Positions 25,314 through 35,542 of a stretch of 64,000 nt of DNA are shown piece after piece. The DNA is taken from assembly GCA_037130755.1 (NCBI GenBank), contig JBAXSI010000013.1, positions 1 to 64,000 of the forward strand, read 5' to 3'. Below the pieces are notes generated by a model that was given only the letters and a program-made list of their open reading frames with translations, made no database searches and was not told the DNA's origin. The translations under genes were made by a program, and so were the position numbers. Within the stretch, counting starts at the first letter, position 1; each line of letters begins with the position of its first letter. This DNA comes from UBA10649 sp037130755. Lineage in GTDB: Bacteria; Actinomycetota; Actinomycetes; S36-B12.

Positions 25314-27593
25314 GTGTCTGAACGCCCCGGCCTGAGCCGCGTCGCGATCCGGGTGACCGGCGTGGTCCAGGGCGTCGGCTACCGGCCGTTCGCCTACTCA
25401 GCCGCCATCACCAACGGGCTGACCGGCCTCGTGGGCAATGACCCCGCCGGTGTGTTCGTCGAGGCACAGGGAGCACCCGCTGGCCTCGAAGCGTTCATCG
25501 CGGCCCTGCACTCCGGACCGCCGATGAGTCGGGTCGCAAGCGTCCTGGTGTCGGACCGACCGATCGTGGACGAGGACGACTTCCGCATCGTCGCGAGTGT
25601 CACCGACGAGGGCGCCACGTCGATACCGCCTGACACCGCCGTCTGCGAGGACTGCCTCGCCGAGTTGCGCGACCCATCAGATCGACGACACGGCTATGCG
25701 TTCATCGCCTGCACGAACTGCGGCCCCCGGTACACGATCGTCACGGGCCTCCCGTACGACCGACCGTTCACCACGATGGTCGACTTCCCACTCTGCGATC
25801 TGTGCCAAGCCGAGTACGACGATCCTTCGTCGCGCCGATTCCACGCACAGCCCACCGCATGCTCGACCTGCGGACCGTCGCTCAGCATGCCGATCGACGA
25901 GATCGTGTCCGCTCTGGCGGTGGGCAGCATCGTTGCCATCAAGGGCATCGGCGGGTACCACCTGGCCTGCGACGCCCGGCAGCCCGAGGCCGTGGCACTG
26001 CTGCGGCAGCGCAAGGCCCGGGGCGCGAAGCCGTTCGCCGTGATGGCGCGCGACGTGGAGACTGCCGCAGCACTCGTCGACCTCGACCACACCGCGGTGG
26101 ACGTGCTCTCGTCGGGCGCCCGCCCGGTCGTGCTCGCCCCAGCCCGCGAGGCGGGCGTGCAGGAGTCCGTGGCCCCGGGCAACTCGTACGTCGGGGTCAT
26201 GCTTCCCTACGCGCCACTGCATCACCTGCTCTTCGACGCTGGCGCTCCATCGATCCTCGTCATGACCAGCGGGAACGTCTCCGACGAGCCCATCTGCACC
26301 GACGAGGATGAGGCGCGCGAACGTCTTTCCGGCCTCGCCGACGTCATGGTCCACCACAACCGACGCATCCACGTTGCGTGCGACGACTCCGTCGTACGTG
26401 CCGCCGATGGTTGGGTGCAGCCCGTTCGACGCAGCCGCGGATACGCCCCGCTTCCGATCGATCTCGCGATCACCAGCCCGCCGCTGGTCGCCGTCGGCGG
26501 CGAGTTGAAGACGACGGTGGCCGTCGCGCGCGGTCAGCACGCATGGATGAGCCAGCATGTCGGCGACACCGAGAACCTCGAGACGCTCGCGATGCTCGAC
26601 AGGACGGTGGCGACGCTCACCGCCCTCCAGCGCATCGAGCCAGAGGCCATCGTCAGCGATCTGCATCCGGCGTACCTCTCCCGACGCTGGGCGATGCAGG
26701 AGGCACAGCGACGCGGGATCACACACCTCGGCGTCCAGCATCACCACGCCCATGCGGCCTCGCTCCTTGCCGAGCACCGCTGGCCGGCCGACGAGCCGGT
26801 GCTCGCCTTCGCATTCGACGGGACGGGCTACGGCGCCGACGGGACGATCTGGGGCGGAGAGCTTCTCCTGGGCTCGTACGCCGCCGTCGAGCGCGTGGGA
26901 CATCTGGCACCGGTGCCACTGCCGGGAGGCGACGCCGCCATCCGGCGCCCGCTGCGCACCGCACTGGCCCACGCCCACGCGGCCGGCGTGCAACTCGACA
27001 ACGACGCGGGGCCAGTCCGCAGCGCGGAGCCCAACGAGGTGTCCATCGTCGAGCGCATGCTCGTGACGGGAGCCGGCTGCACGCCGACGACCAGCATGGG
27101 TCGGCTCTTCGACGCGATCGCCTCGCTGCTCGACGTGCGTCAGGCGGTCGACTACGAAGGCCAGGCAGCCATCGAGCTCGAGGCACTCGCCGCCGGTGTC
27201 GACAGCGCGAGCGCCGGTGACTGGGCCCTGCGCGTCACCGAGGACGAGGAGGGACTCGTGCTCGACCCTGCCCCCGCGGTCCTCGCTGCGGTGGCCGCCC
27301 TGCGGGCCGGAACGGACCGCGGTGCCGCCGCCCTTGCCTTCCACCGGGGCGTGGCTGAGGCCGTCGTCAGCGCCGCTACGGCCATTCGGGCGCGAACGGG
27401 CGTCCGGACCGTAGGCCTCACGGGAGGAGTGTTCGCAAACACCGTGCTTACCCGCGAATGTCACGGCAGGCTAGGGAGCGAGGGCTTCACCGTCCTGGTG
27501 CACCAGCAGGTGCCGGCCAACGACGGAGGACTGGCCCTTGGCCAGGTGGCCGTGGCAGCAGCCGGGGGAGCCATCGGGTTCAGGCAGCGTTAG
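25314..27593 (+). CDS. hypF: Carbamoyltransferase HypF (hydrogenase CN ligand synthesis)
   Basis: 759 residues from GTG 25314, full family length. Domains: acylphosphatase (VTGVVQGVGYRPF, about 7-92); two zinc fingers (CEDCLAELRDP...FIACTNCGPRY; LCDLCQAEYDDP...ACSTCGPS); YrdC-like (GIGGYHLACDA, RKARGAKPFAVMA); and Kae1-like with metal site VQHHHAHAAS and AFDGTGYG. HypF makes carbamoyl-adenylate from carbamoyl phosphate and loads it on HypE. The 13-base gap to the c-di-GMP gene suggests co-transcription. Confidence 0.96.
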   Translation: MSERPGLSRVAIRVTGVVQGVGYRPFAYSAAITNGLTGLVGNDPAGVFVEAQGAPAGLEAFIAALHSGPPMSRVASVLVSDRPIVDEDDFRIVASVTDEGATSIPPDTAVCEDCLAELRDPSDRRHGYAFIACTNCGPRYTIVTGLPYDRPFTTMVDFPLCDLCQAEYDDPSSRRFHAQPTACSTCGPSLSMPIDEIVSALAVGSIVAIKGIGGYHLACDARQPEAVALLRQRKARGAKPFAVMARDVETAAALVDLDHTAVDVLSSGARPVVLAPAREAGVQESVAPGNSYVGVMLPYAPLHHLLFDAGAPSILVMTSGNVSDEPICTDEDEARERLSGLADVMVHHNRRIHVACDDSVVRAADGWVQPVRRSRGYAPLPIDLAITSPPLVAVGGELKTTVAVARGQHAWMSQHVGDTENLETLAMLDRTVATLTALQRIEPEAIVSDLHPAYLSRRWAMQEAQRRGITHLGVQHHHAHAASLLAEHRWPADEPVLAFAFDGTGYGADGTIWGGELLLGSYAAVERVGHLAPVPLPGGDAAIRRPLRTALAHAHAAGVQLDNDAGPVRSAEPNEVSIVERMLVTGAGCTPTTSMGRLFDAIASLLDVRQAVDYEGQAAIELEALAAGVDSASAGDWALRVTEDEEGLVLDPAPAVLAAVAALRAGTDRGAAALAFHRGVAEAVVSAATAIRARTGVRTVGLTGGVFANTVLTRECHGRLGSEGFTVLVHQQVPANDGGLALGQVAVAAAGGAIGFRQR

Positions 27594-27614
27594 GCAGGCG
27601 AAGGGATCCACGTC

Positions 27615-27875
27615 ATGTGTCTGGGAGTGCCCGGCAGGGTCGAAGAGGTCTGGGAAGCAGACGGCACCAGGATGGCCACGGTCGACTTCGGCGGCGTGCG
27701 CAAGGAGGTCTGCCTTGCCTATGTGCCTGACGTGACTGTCGGCGACTACACGATCGTGCATGTGGGCTTCGCGCTGACCAAGCTCGACGAGAAGTCCGCC
27801 CTGGAGACCCTCGAGCTGTTCAGGAGCGTCGGGCTCCTCGACGAGGAGCTCAACCTCACCTACGACCCGCGGTAG
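27615..27875 (+). CDS. hypC: Hydrogenase chaperone HypC
   Basis: 86 residues from ATG 27615 with AAGGGA upstream. MCLGVPGRV carries the invariant Cys2 that holds the Fe(CN)2CO unit with HypD and contacts the large subunit. Small beta-barrel fold, then a C-terminal helix. It follows hypF by 21 bases and precedes hypD by 11. Confidence 0.95.
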   Translation: MCLGVPGRVEEVWEADGTRMATVDFGGVRKEVCLAYVPDVTVGDYTIVHVGFALTKLDEKSALETLELFRSVGLLDEELNLTYDPR

Positions 27876-27886
27876 CTGGCGTAGCC

Positions 27887-28986
<1,100 letters not shown>

Positions 28987-28990
<4 letters not shown>

Positions 28991-30066
28991 GCGACAACAC
29001 CACGCAGGTCGACCTCGAGAACTGGTCATGCCCACTGCCCTTGCGCGACTATCCGCAGATCGTCATGGGTCATGGCGGTGGCGGTCGACTCTCGGCCGAG
29101 CTGATCGAGCACCTGTTCCTGCCCGCCTTCTCCGGCGGCGCGCTGTCCGACACCTTGATGCAGCTTGGTGATGCGGCAGTGATCGACCTCGGCGGGCCGC
29201 GACTGGCGTTCAGCACCGACTCCTACGTCGTGCGCCCGCGGTTCTTCCCCGGCGGGAATGTCGGGGACCTGGCCGTCAACGGAACCGTCAACGACGTGTC
29301 GATGACAGGCGCCCGCCCCATCGCACTCTCGGTTGGCGTGGTGCTCGAGGAGGGGATGCGACTTGATGAGTTGGGCCGCATTGCCGACGCGATGGGCGCA
29401 GCTGCCCGCAAGGCCGGCGTCACGATCGTCACCGGAGACACCAAGGTCGTCGACGCTGGCCACGGCGACGGCGTCTACATCAACACGGCGGGCATCGGCC
29501 TCGTCCCCGAGGGCGTGGACCTCGGCCCGCACCGGGTTCGTCCGGGCGACGTGATCATCGTGTCGGGCGCGATCGCGATGCACGGCATCGCGGTGATGAG
29601 CGTCCGCGAGGGCATCGGCTTCGGATCGGAGATCGTCACCGACAGCGCCCCGCTCAACGGGCTCGTTGCGGCCCTGCTCGAGTCTGGAGCCGACGTGCAC
29701 ATGATGCGCGATCCAACCCGAGGCGGCGTCGCGGCCACCCTCAATGAGATCGCCTCGTCGTCGCACACGGGCATGAGCATCGTCGAGCGCAGCGTTCCCG
29801 TTCCGGACGACGTCCGGGCTGCATGCGGCTTCCTCGGACTGGACCCGCTGTATGTCGCGAACGAGGGGAAGCTGGTCGCCTTCGTCGCTGCGGAGGACGC
29901 CGACCTGGCCCTGCAGACGATGCAGGCACATGAGTACGGGACGCAGGCCACGATCATCGGAACCGTGGTCGAGGAGCATCCGGGAGTCGTGGTGGCCAAG
30001 ACGGGCATCGGTGGCACCCGCGTCGTCGACCTGCCCTTGGCCGAGCAACTCCCCCGCATCTGCTGA
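28987..30066 (+). CDS. hypE: Thiocyanate-forming dehydratase HypE
   Basis: 359 residues from GTG 28987, overlapping hypD; the longer frame to 28867 is inside hypD. PurM/AIR-synthase fold with GHGGGGRLS, FSTDSYVV, NGTVNDVSMTGA, DPTRGGVA and the C-terminal PRIC. The last residue, Cys359, is the carbamoyl acceptor that is dehydrated to thiocyanate. The gene is the last of the hydrogenase run; 30 bases separate it from convergent ideR. Confidence 0.96.
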
Positions 30067-30096
30067 CCAGTGGTCGCGATCGCCCCAGTCGAGGAC

Positions 30097-30792
30097 TCAG
30101 CCGCCGAGCGGCTCGACCAGCATGTGTGCGGCGGTCTCGAGGGTGAGTTCGCTGTACTCGCCGGCGCTCCCGATCGTCACGCCGCCGACGGACTTGCGCA
30201 CCTTGACCGTCGCGCCTGGCATCGCGCCAACGCGACGCATGATGCCCATGAGCACGGCATCCTCCTGCAACGGCTCGGCGATCCGCCGGATGATCACGTG
30301 ACGCACCTGCTCGCGCGCCACATGCGCCAGCGGAGCCGTCATGCGTGGGTCGATGTCCGGGGAGTCCGCGCCGGGCTCGAGTTCCCCGAGGCCGGGAATC
30401 GGGTTGCCGTAGGGCGACACTGTCGGGTGGTTCAGTAACTCCAGCACCCGTCGCTCGACGGACGCGCTCATGACGTGCTCCCAACGGCACGCCTCGGCGT
30501 GCACCTCCTCCCACGGCAGGCCCAGGACCTCGACCAGCAGGCATTCGGCGAGCCGGTGCTTGCGCATCACCCGGGTGGCCGCCTCGCGGCCGGTGATAGT
30601 CAGCTCCAGGTGCCGGTCATCGGAGACCACCAGCAGTCCGTCACGCTCCATTCGGGCGACCGTCTGGGAGACCGTCGGGCCGCTCTGCCCGAGGCGCTCG
30701 GCGATGCGCGCCCGCATCGGGACGATTCCTTCTTCCTCGAGCTCGAAGACCGTGCGGAGGTACATCTCCGTGGTGTCAATGAGGTCGCTCAC
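30097..30792 (-). CDS. ideR: Iron-dependent repressor, DtxR/IdeR family
   Basis: 231 residues from GTG 30792, the usual IdeR length; the longer frame to 30840 adds non-family residues. N-terminal winged helix (AERLGQSGPTVSQTVARMERDGLL), dimer/metal domain with HRLAE.LL (ancillary His/Glu) and VHAEACRWEHVMS (primary Cys, Glu, His), then an SH3-like C-terminal domain. With Fe2+ it represses iron-uptake genes. Both metal sites appear intact. I saw no IdeR box in this window. Confidence 0.92.
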   Translation of the reverse strand: MSDLIDTTEMYLRTVFELEEEGIVPMRARIAERLGQSGPTVSQTVARMERDGLLVVSDDRHLELTITGREAATRVMRKHRLAECLLVEVLGLPWEEVHAEACRWEHVMSASVERRVLELLNHPTVSPYGNPIPGLGELEPGADSPDIDPRMTAPLAHVAREQVRHVIIRRIAEPLQEDAVLMGIMRRVGAMPGATVKVRKSVGGVTIGSAGEYSELTLETAAHMLVEPLGG

Positions 30793-30878
30793 GTGATGCC
30801 GCCCGGGTCGAAGTAGGTCCAAAGGTGGAGGGTGCGCCAACTGTAGCCAGCCGACGGGCAGCGCGGGGCAGGCACGCC

Positions 30879-30884
30879 TAGCCT
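30879..30884 (+). promoter_or_regulatory. -10 box TAGCCT for a leaderless photolyase mRNA
   Basis: TAGCCT ends 6 bases before ATG 30891, and no ribosome site is visible upstream, which is the layout of leaderless actinobacterial genes. Confidence 0.45.
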
Positions 30885-30890
30885 TGGCAC

Positions 30891-32258
30891 ATGCCCAGCG
30901 TGATGTGGTTCCGGCGCGATCTGCGGCTCCTGGACAACCCCGCTCTCGTCGCGGCCGTGGCAGCGGCTCAGGCCACCTCCGATGCGCGGGTGGTGCCCCT
31001 CTTCGTGGTCGACCCCGCCCTCTGGGAGCGCTCCGGCCCCACCCGGCTGGCGTACCTGATCGAGTCGCTGCGGAGCCTTGACTCAGCTCTCGGTGGGAAC
31101 CTGCTGCTGGCCCATGGCGACCCGACTCGAAAGGTCCCGGAGGTCGTCACTGCGGCCGGAGCGACGAGCGTGCACGTGGCGGAGGACTTCGGCCCGTACG
31201 GCCGGCAGCGCGACCAGAACGTGACCCACGCCCTCGGGGCCGTGCCCCTGGTGATGACCGGATCGGCCTATGCCGTGGCCCCCGGTCGGGTCGCCAAGCC
31301 CGACGGCACCCCGTACCGCGTGTTCACGCCGTATCACCGCGCGTGGACCGCCCACGGCTGGCGCGCGCCGGCTTCGGACATCCCCGCCGACGTGGACTGG
31401 TGGATGCCGAGGGACTGCGACGGCTACCCCAGTGCCCCCGACCTCGACGGCATGGTCCTTCCGCCGGCGGGCGAGGCCGCAGCATGGCAGCGCTGGGAGC
31501 ACTTCCGCTCCACTCGCCTGTCCGCGTACTCCGAGGCCCGCAACCGCCCGGACCTGGACGGCACGAGCGCGATCAGCCACCACCTGCGGTTCGGCGAGCT
31601 GCATCCCCGCTCCCTGCTCGCCGAGCTGTCCGAGGCGGACGAGGTCTTCTGCAAGGAGCTGTGCTGGCGGGAGTTCTACGCCGACGTGCTGTTCCAGCGG
31701 CCAGATAGCGCTCGCCAGTCACTTGATCCGCGGTTCGACGCCACGATGCGCTGGAACTCGGGGCCGGCGGCCGACGACGGTCTGGCTGCCTGGCGCTCGG
31801 GCCGCACCGGCTACCCCTTCGTCGACGCCGGCATGCGGCAACTGCGCGTCGAAGGCTGGGTGCACAACCGCGTGCGCATGGTGGTGGCCAGCTTCCTCGT
31901 CAAGGACCTGCACCTGCCGTGGCAGCTCGGCGCACGCGAGTTCATGCACTGGCTACGCGACGGCGACCTGGCGAGCAACGTCCACGGCTGGCAGTGGACC
32001 GCCGGATGCGGCACCGACGCCGCACCGTTCTACCGCGTGTTCAACCCGGTGCTGCAGGGCCTGAAGTTCGACCCGGACGGCGACTACGTGCGCCGCTACG
32101 TCCCCGAGCTCGCGCACCTGCCCGGTCCGGCCGCCCACGAGCCCTGGAAGCAACCCGATGGCCTGGCCCACGGCTACCCCGAGCGCATCGTGGACCACAG
32201 CGTCGAGCGGGAGGCGGCGCTGGCCGACTTCGCGCGCATCAAGGCCGACGCCACCTAG
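30891..32258 (+). CDS. phr: Deoxyribodipyrimidine photolyase
   Basis: 455 residues. N-terminal antenna domain (VMWFRRDLRLLDNPAL) and C-terminal FAD domain with GRTGYPFVDAGMRQL, GWVHNRVRMVVASFLVKDL, and NVHGWQWTAGCGTDAAPFYRVFNP (as separate segments). It repairs UV-made pyrimidine dimers with light. Family: CPD class I. It is divergent from ideR, with 98 bases between starts. Confidence 0.93.
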   Translation: MPSVMWFRRDLRLLDNPALVAAVAAAQATSDARVVPLFVVDPALWERSGPTRLAYLIESLRSLDSALGGNLLLAHGDPTRKVPEVVTAAGATSVHVAEDFGPYGRQRDQNVTHALGAVPLVMTGSAYAVAPGRVAKPDGTPYRVFTPYHRAWTAHGWRAPASDIPADVDWWMPRDCDGYPSAPDLDGMVLPPAGEAAAWQRWEHFRSTRLSAYSEARNRPDLDGTSAISHHLRFGELHPRSLLAELSEADEVFCKELCWREFYADVLFQRPDSARQSLDPRFDATMRWNSGPAADDGLAAWRSGRTGYPFVDAGMRQLRVEGWVHNRVRMVVASFLVKDLHLPWQLGAREFMHWLRDGDLASNVHGWQWTAGCGTDAAPFYRVFNPVLQGLKFDPDGDYVRRYVPELAHLPGPAAHEPWKQPDGLAHGYPERIVDHSVEREAALADFARIKADAT

Positions 32259-32302
32259 CAAGGAGCGCCTCGGAACCGCGCGGTGATGACAGACTGCAGT
32301 AC

Positions 32303-33112
32303 ATGACCGTCGTCGCCGTGCTGTCCATGAAGGGTGGCGTGGGCAAGACCACCGTCACCCTCGGACTGGCCAGCGCTGCGTGGTCCCGGGACCTCACGGC
32401 CCTCGTCATCGACCTCGACCCCCAGGCCAACGCGACCATGGCGATCGATGTCACGGACCCGGTCTTCACCACGAGCGACGTCCTTGCCGACGCCCGTCCC
32501 GGCGTCGCGCAGGATGCCATCGTCGAGAGCGGCTGGGGCTCGGGCGTCAGCGTCATCGCATCCGAACGCGCCCTCGAGCACCGCAACGTCGCCGCGGGCC
32601 GCAACTCCGCGCTGCGGCTGCGCACCTCCCTGGCGACCACACCCCGGCAGTACGACATCGTCCTCATCGACTGCCCTCCGTCACTCGGCGAGCTCACGCG
32701 AAACGCGCTGAGCGTTGCGGACCGAGCGGTGATCGTCACCGAGCCCAATCACTTCGCCCTGCACGGCGCCGCAGAGGCACTTGAGGCCGTCGACGTGATC
32801 GCCGCCGCTACCAACCCTGGGCTGCGCGCCGCCACCGTCGTGATCAACCGGCTGCGACCCGACGACCGGGAGCACGCGCTGCACGTGGACCAGTTGCGGA
32901 CCGCGCACGGCACCCTGGTCTTCGAGCACACGCTGCCGGAGTGCTCAGGCGTGCCGCTGAGCCAGCGGGCGAACAGTCCGCTGCACGCGTGGAACTCCCC
33001 CGGCTCCCGCGAGGTGGCCGATCTGTTCGACGACCTGCTCGATGCGCTGCTGCCCCCGCCGAAGACCGCTCCGCGCGAGCAGCCCTTCTCACTGAAGAGG
33101 TACCTGTCATGA
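32303..33112 (+). CDS. ParA/Soj-like partition ATPase
   Basis: 269 residues from ATG 32303; the longer frame overlaps the photolyase. Deviant Walker A MKGGVGKTT (signature Lys10, Lys15), Walker A' LIDLDPQANAT, and Walker B LIDCPPSLG, as in ParA. It is coupled by ATGA to a small ribbon-helix-helix protein, so the two form a compact partition-like cassette. The window shows no rep gene or plasmid genes. It is therefore probably a chromosomal orphan ParA that positions some cell structure, or a plasmid relic. Confidence 0.88.
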   Translation: MTVVAVLSMKGGVGKTTVTLGLASAAWSRDLTALVIDLDPQANATMAIDVTDPVFTTSDVLADARPGVAQDAIVESGWGSGVSVIASERALEHRNVAAGRNSALRLRTSLATTPRQYDIVLIDCPPSLGELTRNALSVADRAVIVTEPNHFALHGAAEALEAVDVIAAATNPGLRAATVVINRLRPDDREHALHVDQLRTAHGTLVFEHTLPECSGVPLSQRANSPLHAWNSPGSREVADLFDDLLDALLPPPKTAPREQPFSLKRYLS

Positions 33113-33396
33113 CACCGAGCGACGCCAAGCGCCCCGATCGCCCATCGCTGCACAAGGCCGGCGACGGCGACGTCCATCCGTCCACGCCGCCCGCGACGAG
33201 CGAGGATGCATCGCTCCTGCGCGTGGGCGCCACGACCGCGGACGCAATCGGCATGCCGGACAGGAACCGGCTCGTGGACCTCGGCGTGCAGATCCCGAAG
33301 TCGTTGCGCAAGAGCGTGCGGCAGGAGGCGAAGCGTCGCGGCCTGTCCGTCGACGCCGTGGTCGCCGAGGCGTTGAGGACACGCCCGATTCGCTAG
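33109..33396 (+). CDS. Small ribbon-helix-helix partner of the ParA ATPase
   Basis: 95 residues from ATG 33109, overlapping the parA stop. The N-terminal ~50 residues are likely disordered (Pro/Ser/Asp-rich). The C-terminal part LGVQIPKSLRKSVRQEAKRR followed by GLSVDAVVAEALR has the beta strand plus two helices of a CopG/ParG-type DNA-binding dimer. It should bind a centromere-like site or activate the ATPase. It ends 7 bases before the convergent MFS stop. Confidence 0.75.
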   Translation: MTPSDAKRPDRPSLHKAGDGDVHPSTPPATSEDASLLRVGATTADAIGMPDRNRLVDLGVQIPKSLRKSVRQEAKRRGLSVDAVVAEALRTRPIR

Positions 33397-33403
33397 TGGG
33401 TCG

Positions 33404-34663
33404 CTACGGCACGGGGTGGCGTGCGTCGTACCGCAGGAAGCCCGGGTGCCGGGCCGCAAGGCCGACGGCCAGCACGATGCAGGCCACGCCTCCTGACACG
33501 ACGGAGAACGCCTCACCGAAGAGCGCTGCGACGGCCCCGGCCTCCACATCGCCAAGGCGCGGCCCGCCGGCCACGACGACCGTGAAGACGCCCTGCAGTC
33601 GGCCGCGGAACTCGTCGGGCGTGGCCGCCTGCAGGATCGTCGACCTGAACACCGCGGAGACGTTGTCCGCCGCGCCGGCGAGGGCGAGGAAGAGCAGGGC
33701 GAGCGGAAGCCAGCGCACCAGCCCAAACGCAGTAATCGTTGCGCCCCACACCACGATCGCGACGACGATTGCCCGGCCCTGCAGGCGAACTCGACCCAGC
33801 GGCCCGGAGAGCACGCCGGACACGAGCGCGCCTGCAGCCGGTGCGGCCGACAGCAGCCCGAGAACGAGGGCAACATCGCGCGTCGTGCCGCCGTACCAGT
33901 TGGCGGCGATGGCTGGGAACAACGCGCGCGGCATCCCGAAGACCATGGCGACGATGTCCTCGTAGAAGGTCATCTGCAGGTTGATCTTGCCCTTGAGGAA
34001 GACGAAGCCCTCCTTAACCGCCGCCCAACCGGCCCGCGGTCGCACCGCGCCCTCGACGACGATCGGAGGCAGGCTCGGCAGCCGGAACATCGCCCACACA
34101 ACGATGCCGAAGGCCAGGACGTCGACGGCGTAGGCGGTCGTGACCGTGCCGGTGGCCGCAACGAGCAGGCCGCCGATCAGCGGCCCGAGGGTGAAGCCGA
34201 TGTTCCATGTCACCATGCCGAGCGCGTTCGCCGCGGGGAGCATGTCGCGAGGCACGAGGCGCGGGATGATTGCCTGCCGCGCTGGGTTGCCGACCGCGAA
34301 GAACGCGGACTGGATGGCGACGATCACGTACAGCATCAGCACCGAGCCGACGTTCATCAGCGACTGTGTCAAGAAGAGCAGCGAGCACAACCACAGGCCC
34401 GTGGCCGTGAGCAGGCCGACCTTGCGTCGGTCGAAGGCGTCGGACAGCGTTCCGCCGTACAGGCCGAACCCCACCAGCGGCACGAGCTGGAACAACCCGA
34501 CCAGCCCCACCATGAGGCTGGAGTGCGTGAGGTCCCAGACCTGCAGGCCGACTGCGACCGACGTCATCTGCTGGCCGATGTTGCTGATCCCCAGCGACGC
34601 CCACAGCCGTCGGTAGGGCGCGCTGACCCGCAGTGGGGTCAGGTCGGCGAACAGGCGAGCCAC
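33404..34663 (-). CDS. MFS exporter (EntS/MFS_3-like)
   Basis: 419 residues from GTG 34663, about 12 hydrophobic helices. It resembles the MFS_3 exporters (GLYGGTLSDAFDRRKVGLLT loop between TM2 and TM3; FFAVGNPARQAIIPRLVP), which export siderophores, drugs or other small molecules. TAGGTT lies 6 bases before the GTG, so the mRNA is probably leaderless. ideR is nearby, but no iron box precedes this gene. Confidence 0.87.
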   Translation of the reverse strand: MARLFADLTPLRVSAPYRRLWASLGISNIGQQMTSVAVGLQVWDLTHSSLMVGLVGLFQLVPLVGFGLYGGTLSDAFDRRKVGLLTATGLWLCSLLFLTQSLMNVGSVLMLYVIVAIQSAFFAVGNPARQAIIPRLVPRDMLPAANALGMVTWNIGFTLGPLIGGLLVAATGTVTTAYAVDVLAFGIVVWAMFRLPSLPPIVVEGAVRPRAGWAAVKEGFVFLKGKINLQMTFYEDIVAMVFGMPRALFPAIAANWYGGTTRDVALVLGLLSAAPAAGALVSGVLSGPLGRVRLQGRAIVVAIVVWGATITAFGLVRWLPLALLFLALAGAADNVSAVFRSTILQAATPDEFRGRLQGVFTVVVAGGPRLGDVEAGAVAALFGEAFSVVSGGVACIVLAVGLAARHPGFLRYDARHPVP

Positions 34664-34669
34664 GTCAGG

Positions 34670-34675
34670 AACCTA
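34670..34675 (-). promoter_or_regulatory. -10 box TAGGTT for the leaderless MFS gene
   Basis: Read on the minus strand, TAGGTT ends 6 bases before GTG 34663; no ribosome site is present. Confidence 0.4.
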
Positions 34676-34685
34676 CCCGCCTCCG

Positions 34686-34740
34686 CGAGCGGCGAGTGGT
34701 GGCCGTTCTGCGTCGCGGAAATGCGGCCACTCGCCGCTCG
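34686..34740. repeat. Long palindrome, copy B of a dispersed repeat
   Basis: Left arm 34686-34705 and right arm 34724-34740 pair over 17 bases when three extra bases (TGG) in the left arm are looped out. The left arm matches the arm of copy A (21539-21560) at about 18 of 20 positions. It fills most of the gap between the MFS gene start and the pdxH stop. Confidence 0.65.
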
Positions 34741-34785
34741 ACAAGGGGTGGCGGGGGCAGCGCGGGCGCGGTCCAGGGTCCGAAG

Positions 34786-35466
34786 CTAGGGAGACAGGCG
34801 CTCGACGATCCAGTCGGCCGGACGGCCGAGGTCGGGCTCGGCTGCCTGCGACCGGAAGCGGAGCCGGTCGTGCAGGCGCGAGGTCCGGCCCTGCCAGAAC
34901 TCGACGGTCTCGGGGCGCACCAGCCAGCCGCCCCAGAAGTCGGGCACCGGCACCTCGTCGGGGTACGTGACCTGCAGTTCGGCGAACCGCTGGTCGATGA
35001 CGTCGCGGCTCTCGATCACCGTGGACTGCCGGCTCACCCACGCACCGACCTGCGAGTCGTGCGGCCGACTCCGGAAGTACTCGACGACCTCGTCGCGATC
35101 GACCAGTTCGGCGCGACCGACGACCACGACCTGGCGGTGCAGCGACAGCCAGGGGAACAGGCACGAGGCGCGAGGGTTGGCGGCCAGTTCCCCGCTCTTG
35201 CGGGACGTCAGGTTCGTGTAGAAGACGAATCCCCGCTCATCCACGTCCTTCAGCAGCAGCGTCCGGGTGCTCGGCATCGCATCGACATCGGCCGTTGCCA
35301 CCACCATCGCATTGGGCTCCTGGACTCCCGCCTCGACTGCCTCGGCGAACCAGGTGCGGAACTGGGCGAGCGGCGAGGGCGCCAGATCCGCCTCCGACAG
35401 GGTCCCGCGGGAATAGGAGATGCGCAGGTCTGGTGCCCCAGGCCAGACCCCAGGCGACGAAGTCAT
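34786..35466 (-). CDS. pdxH: Pyridoxamine 5'-phosphate oxidase
   Basis: 226 residues from ATG 35466, standard length. FMN-binding split-barrel with PSTRTLLLKDVDERGFVFYT, SRKSGELAANPRAS, and the C-terminal PdxH_C dimerisation segment FWQGRTSRLHDR. It makes pyridoxal phosphate from PNP/PMP. It is divergent from citA with 76 bases between starts. Confidence 0.95.
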   Translation of the reverse strand: MTSSPGVWPGAPDLRISYSRGTLSEADLAPSPLAQFRTWFAEAVEAGVQEPNAMVVATADVDAMPSTRTLLLKDVDERGFVFYTNLTSRKSGELAANPRASCLFPWLSLHRQVVVVGRAELVDRDEVVEYFRSRPHDSQVGAWVSRQSTVIESRDVIDQRFAELQVTYPDEVPVPDFWGGWLVRPETVEFWQGRTSRLHDRLRFRSQAAEPDLGRPADWIVERLSP

Positions 35467-35542
35467 GCCCCGATCTCACCACGAATCAGCGACCGATGAA
35501 GAATGGGCGGCGACAGATGCCGCTTCGCGTGAGGAGACAGCC

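Noticed and set aside
30067..30890. IdeR (iron) box near ideR, hypE or the MFS exporter
   Set aside because: No match to the TTAGGTTAG-type 19-base palindrome was found in these gaps.
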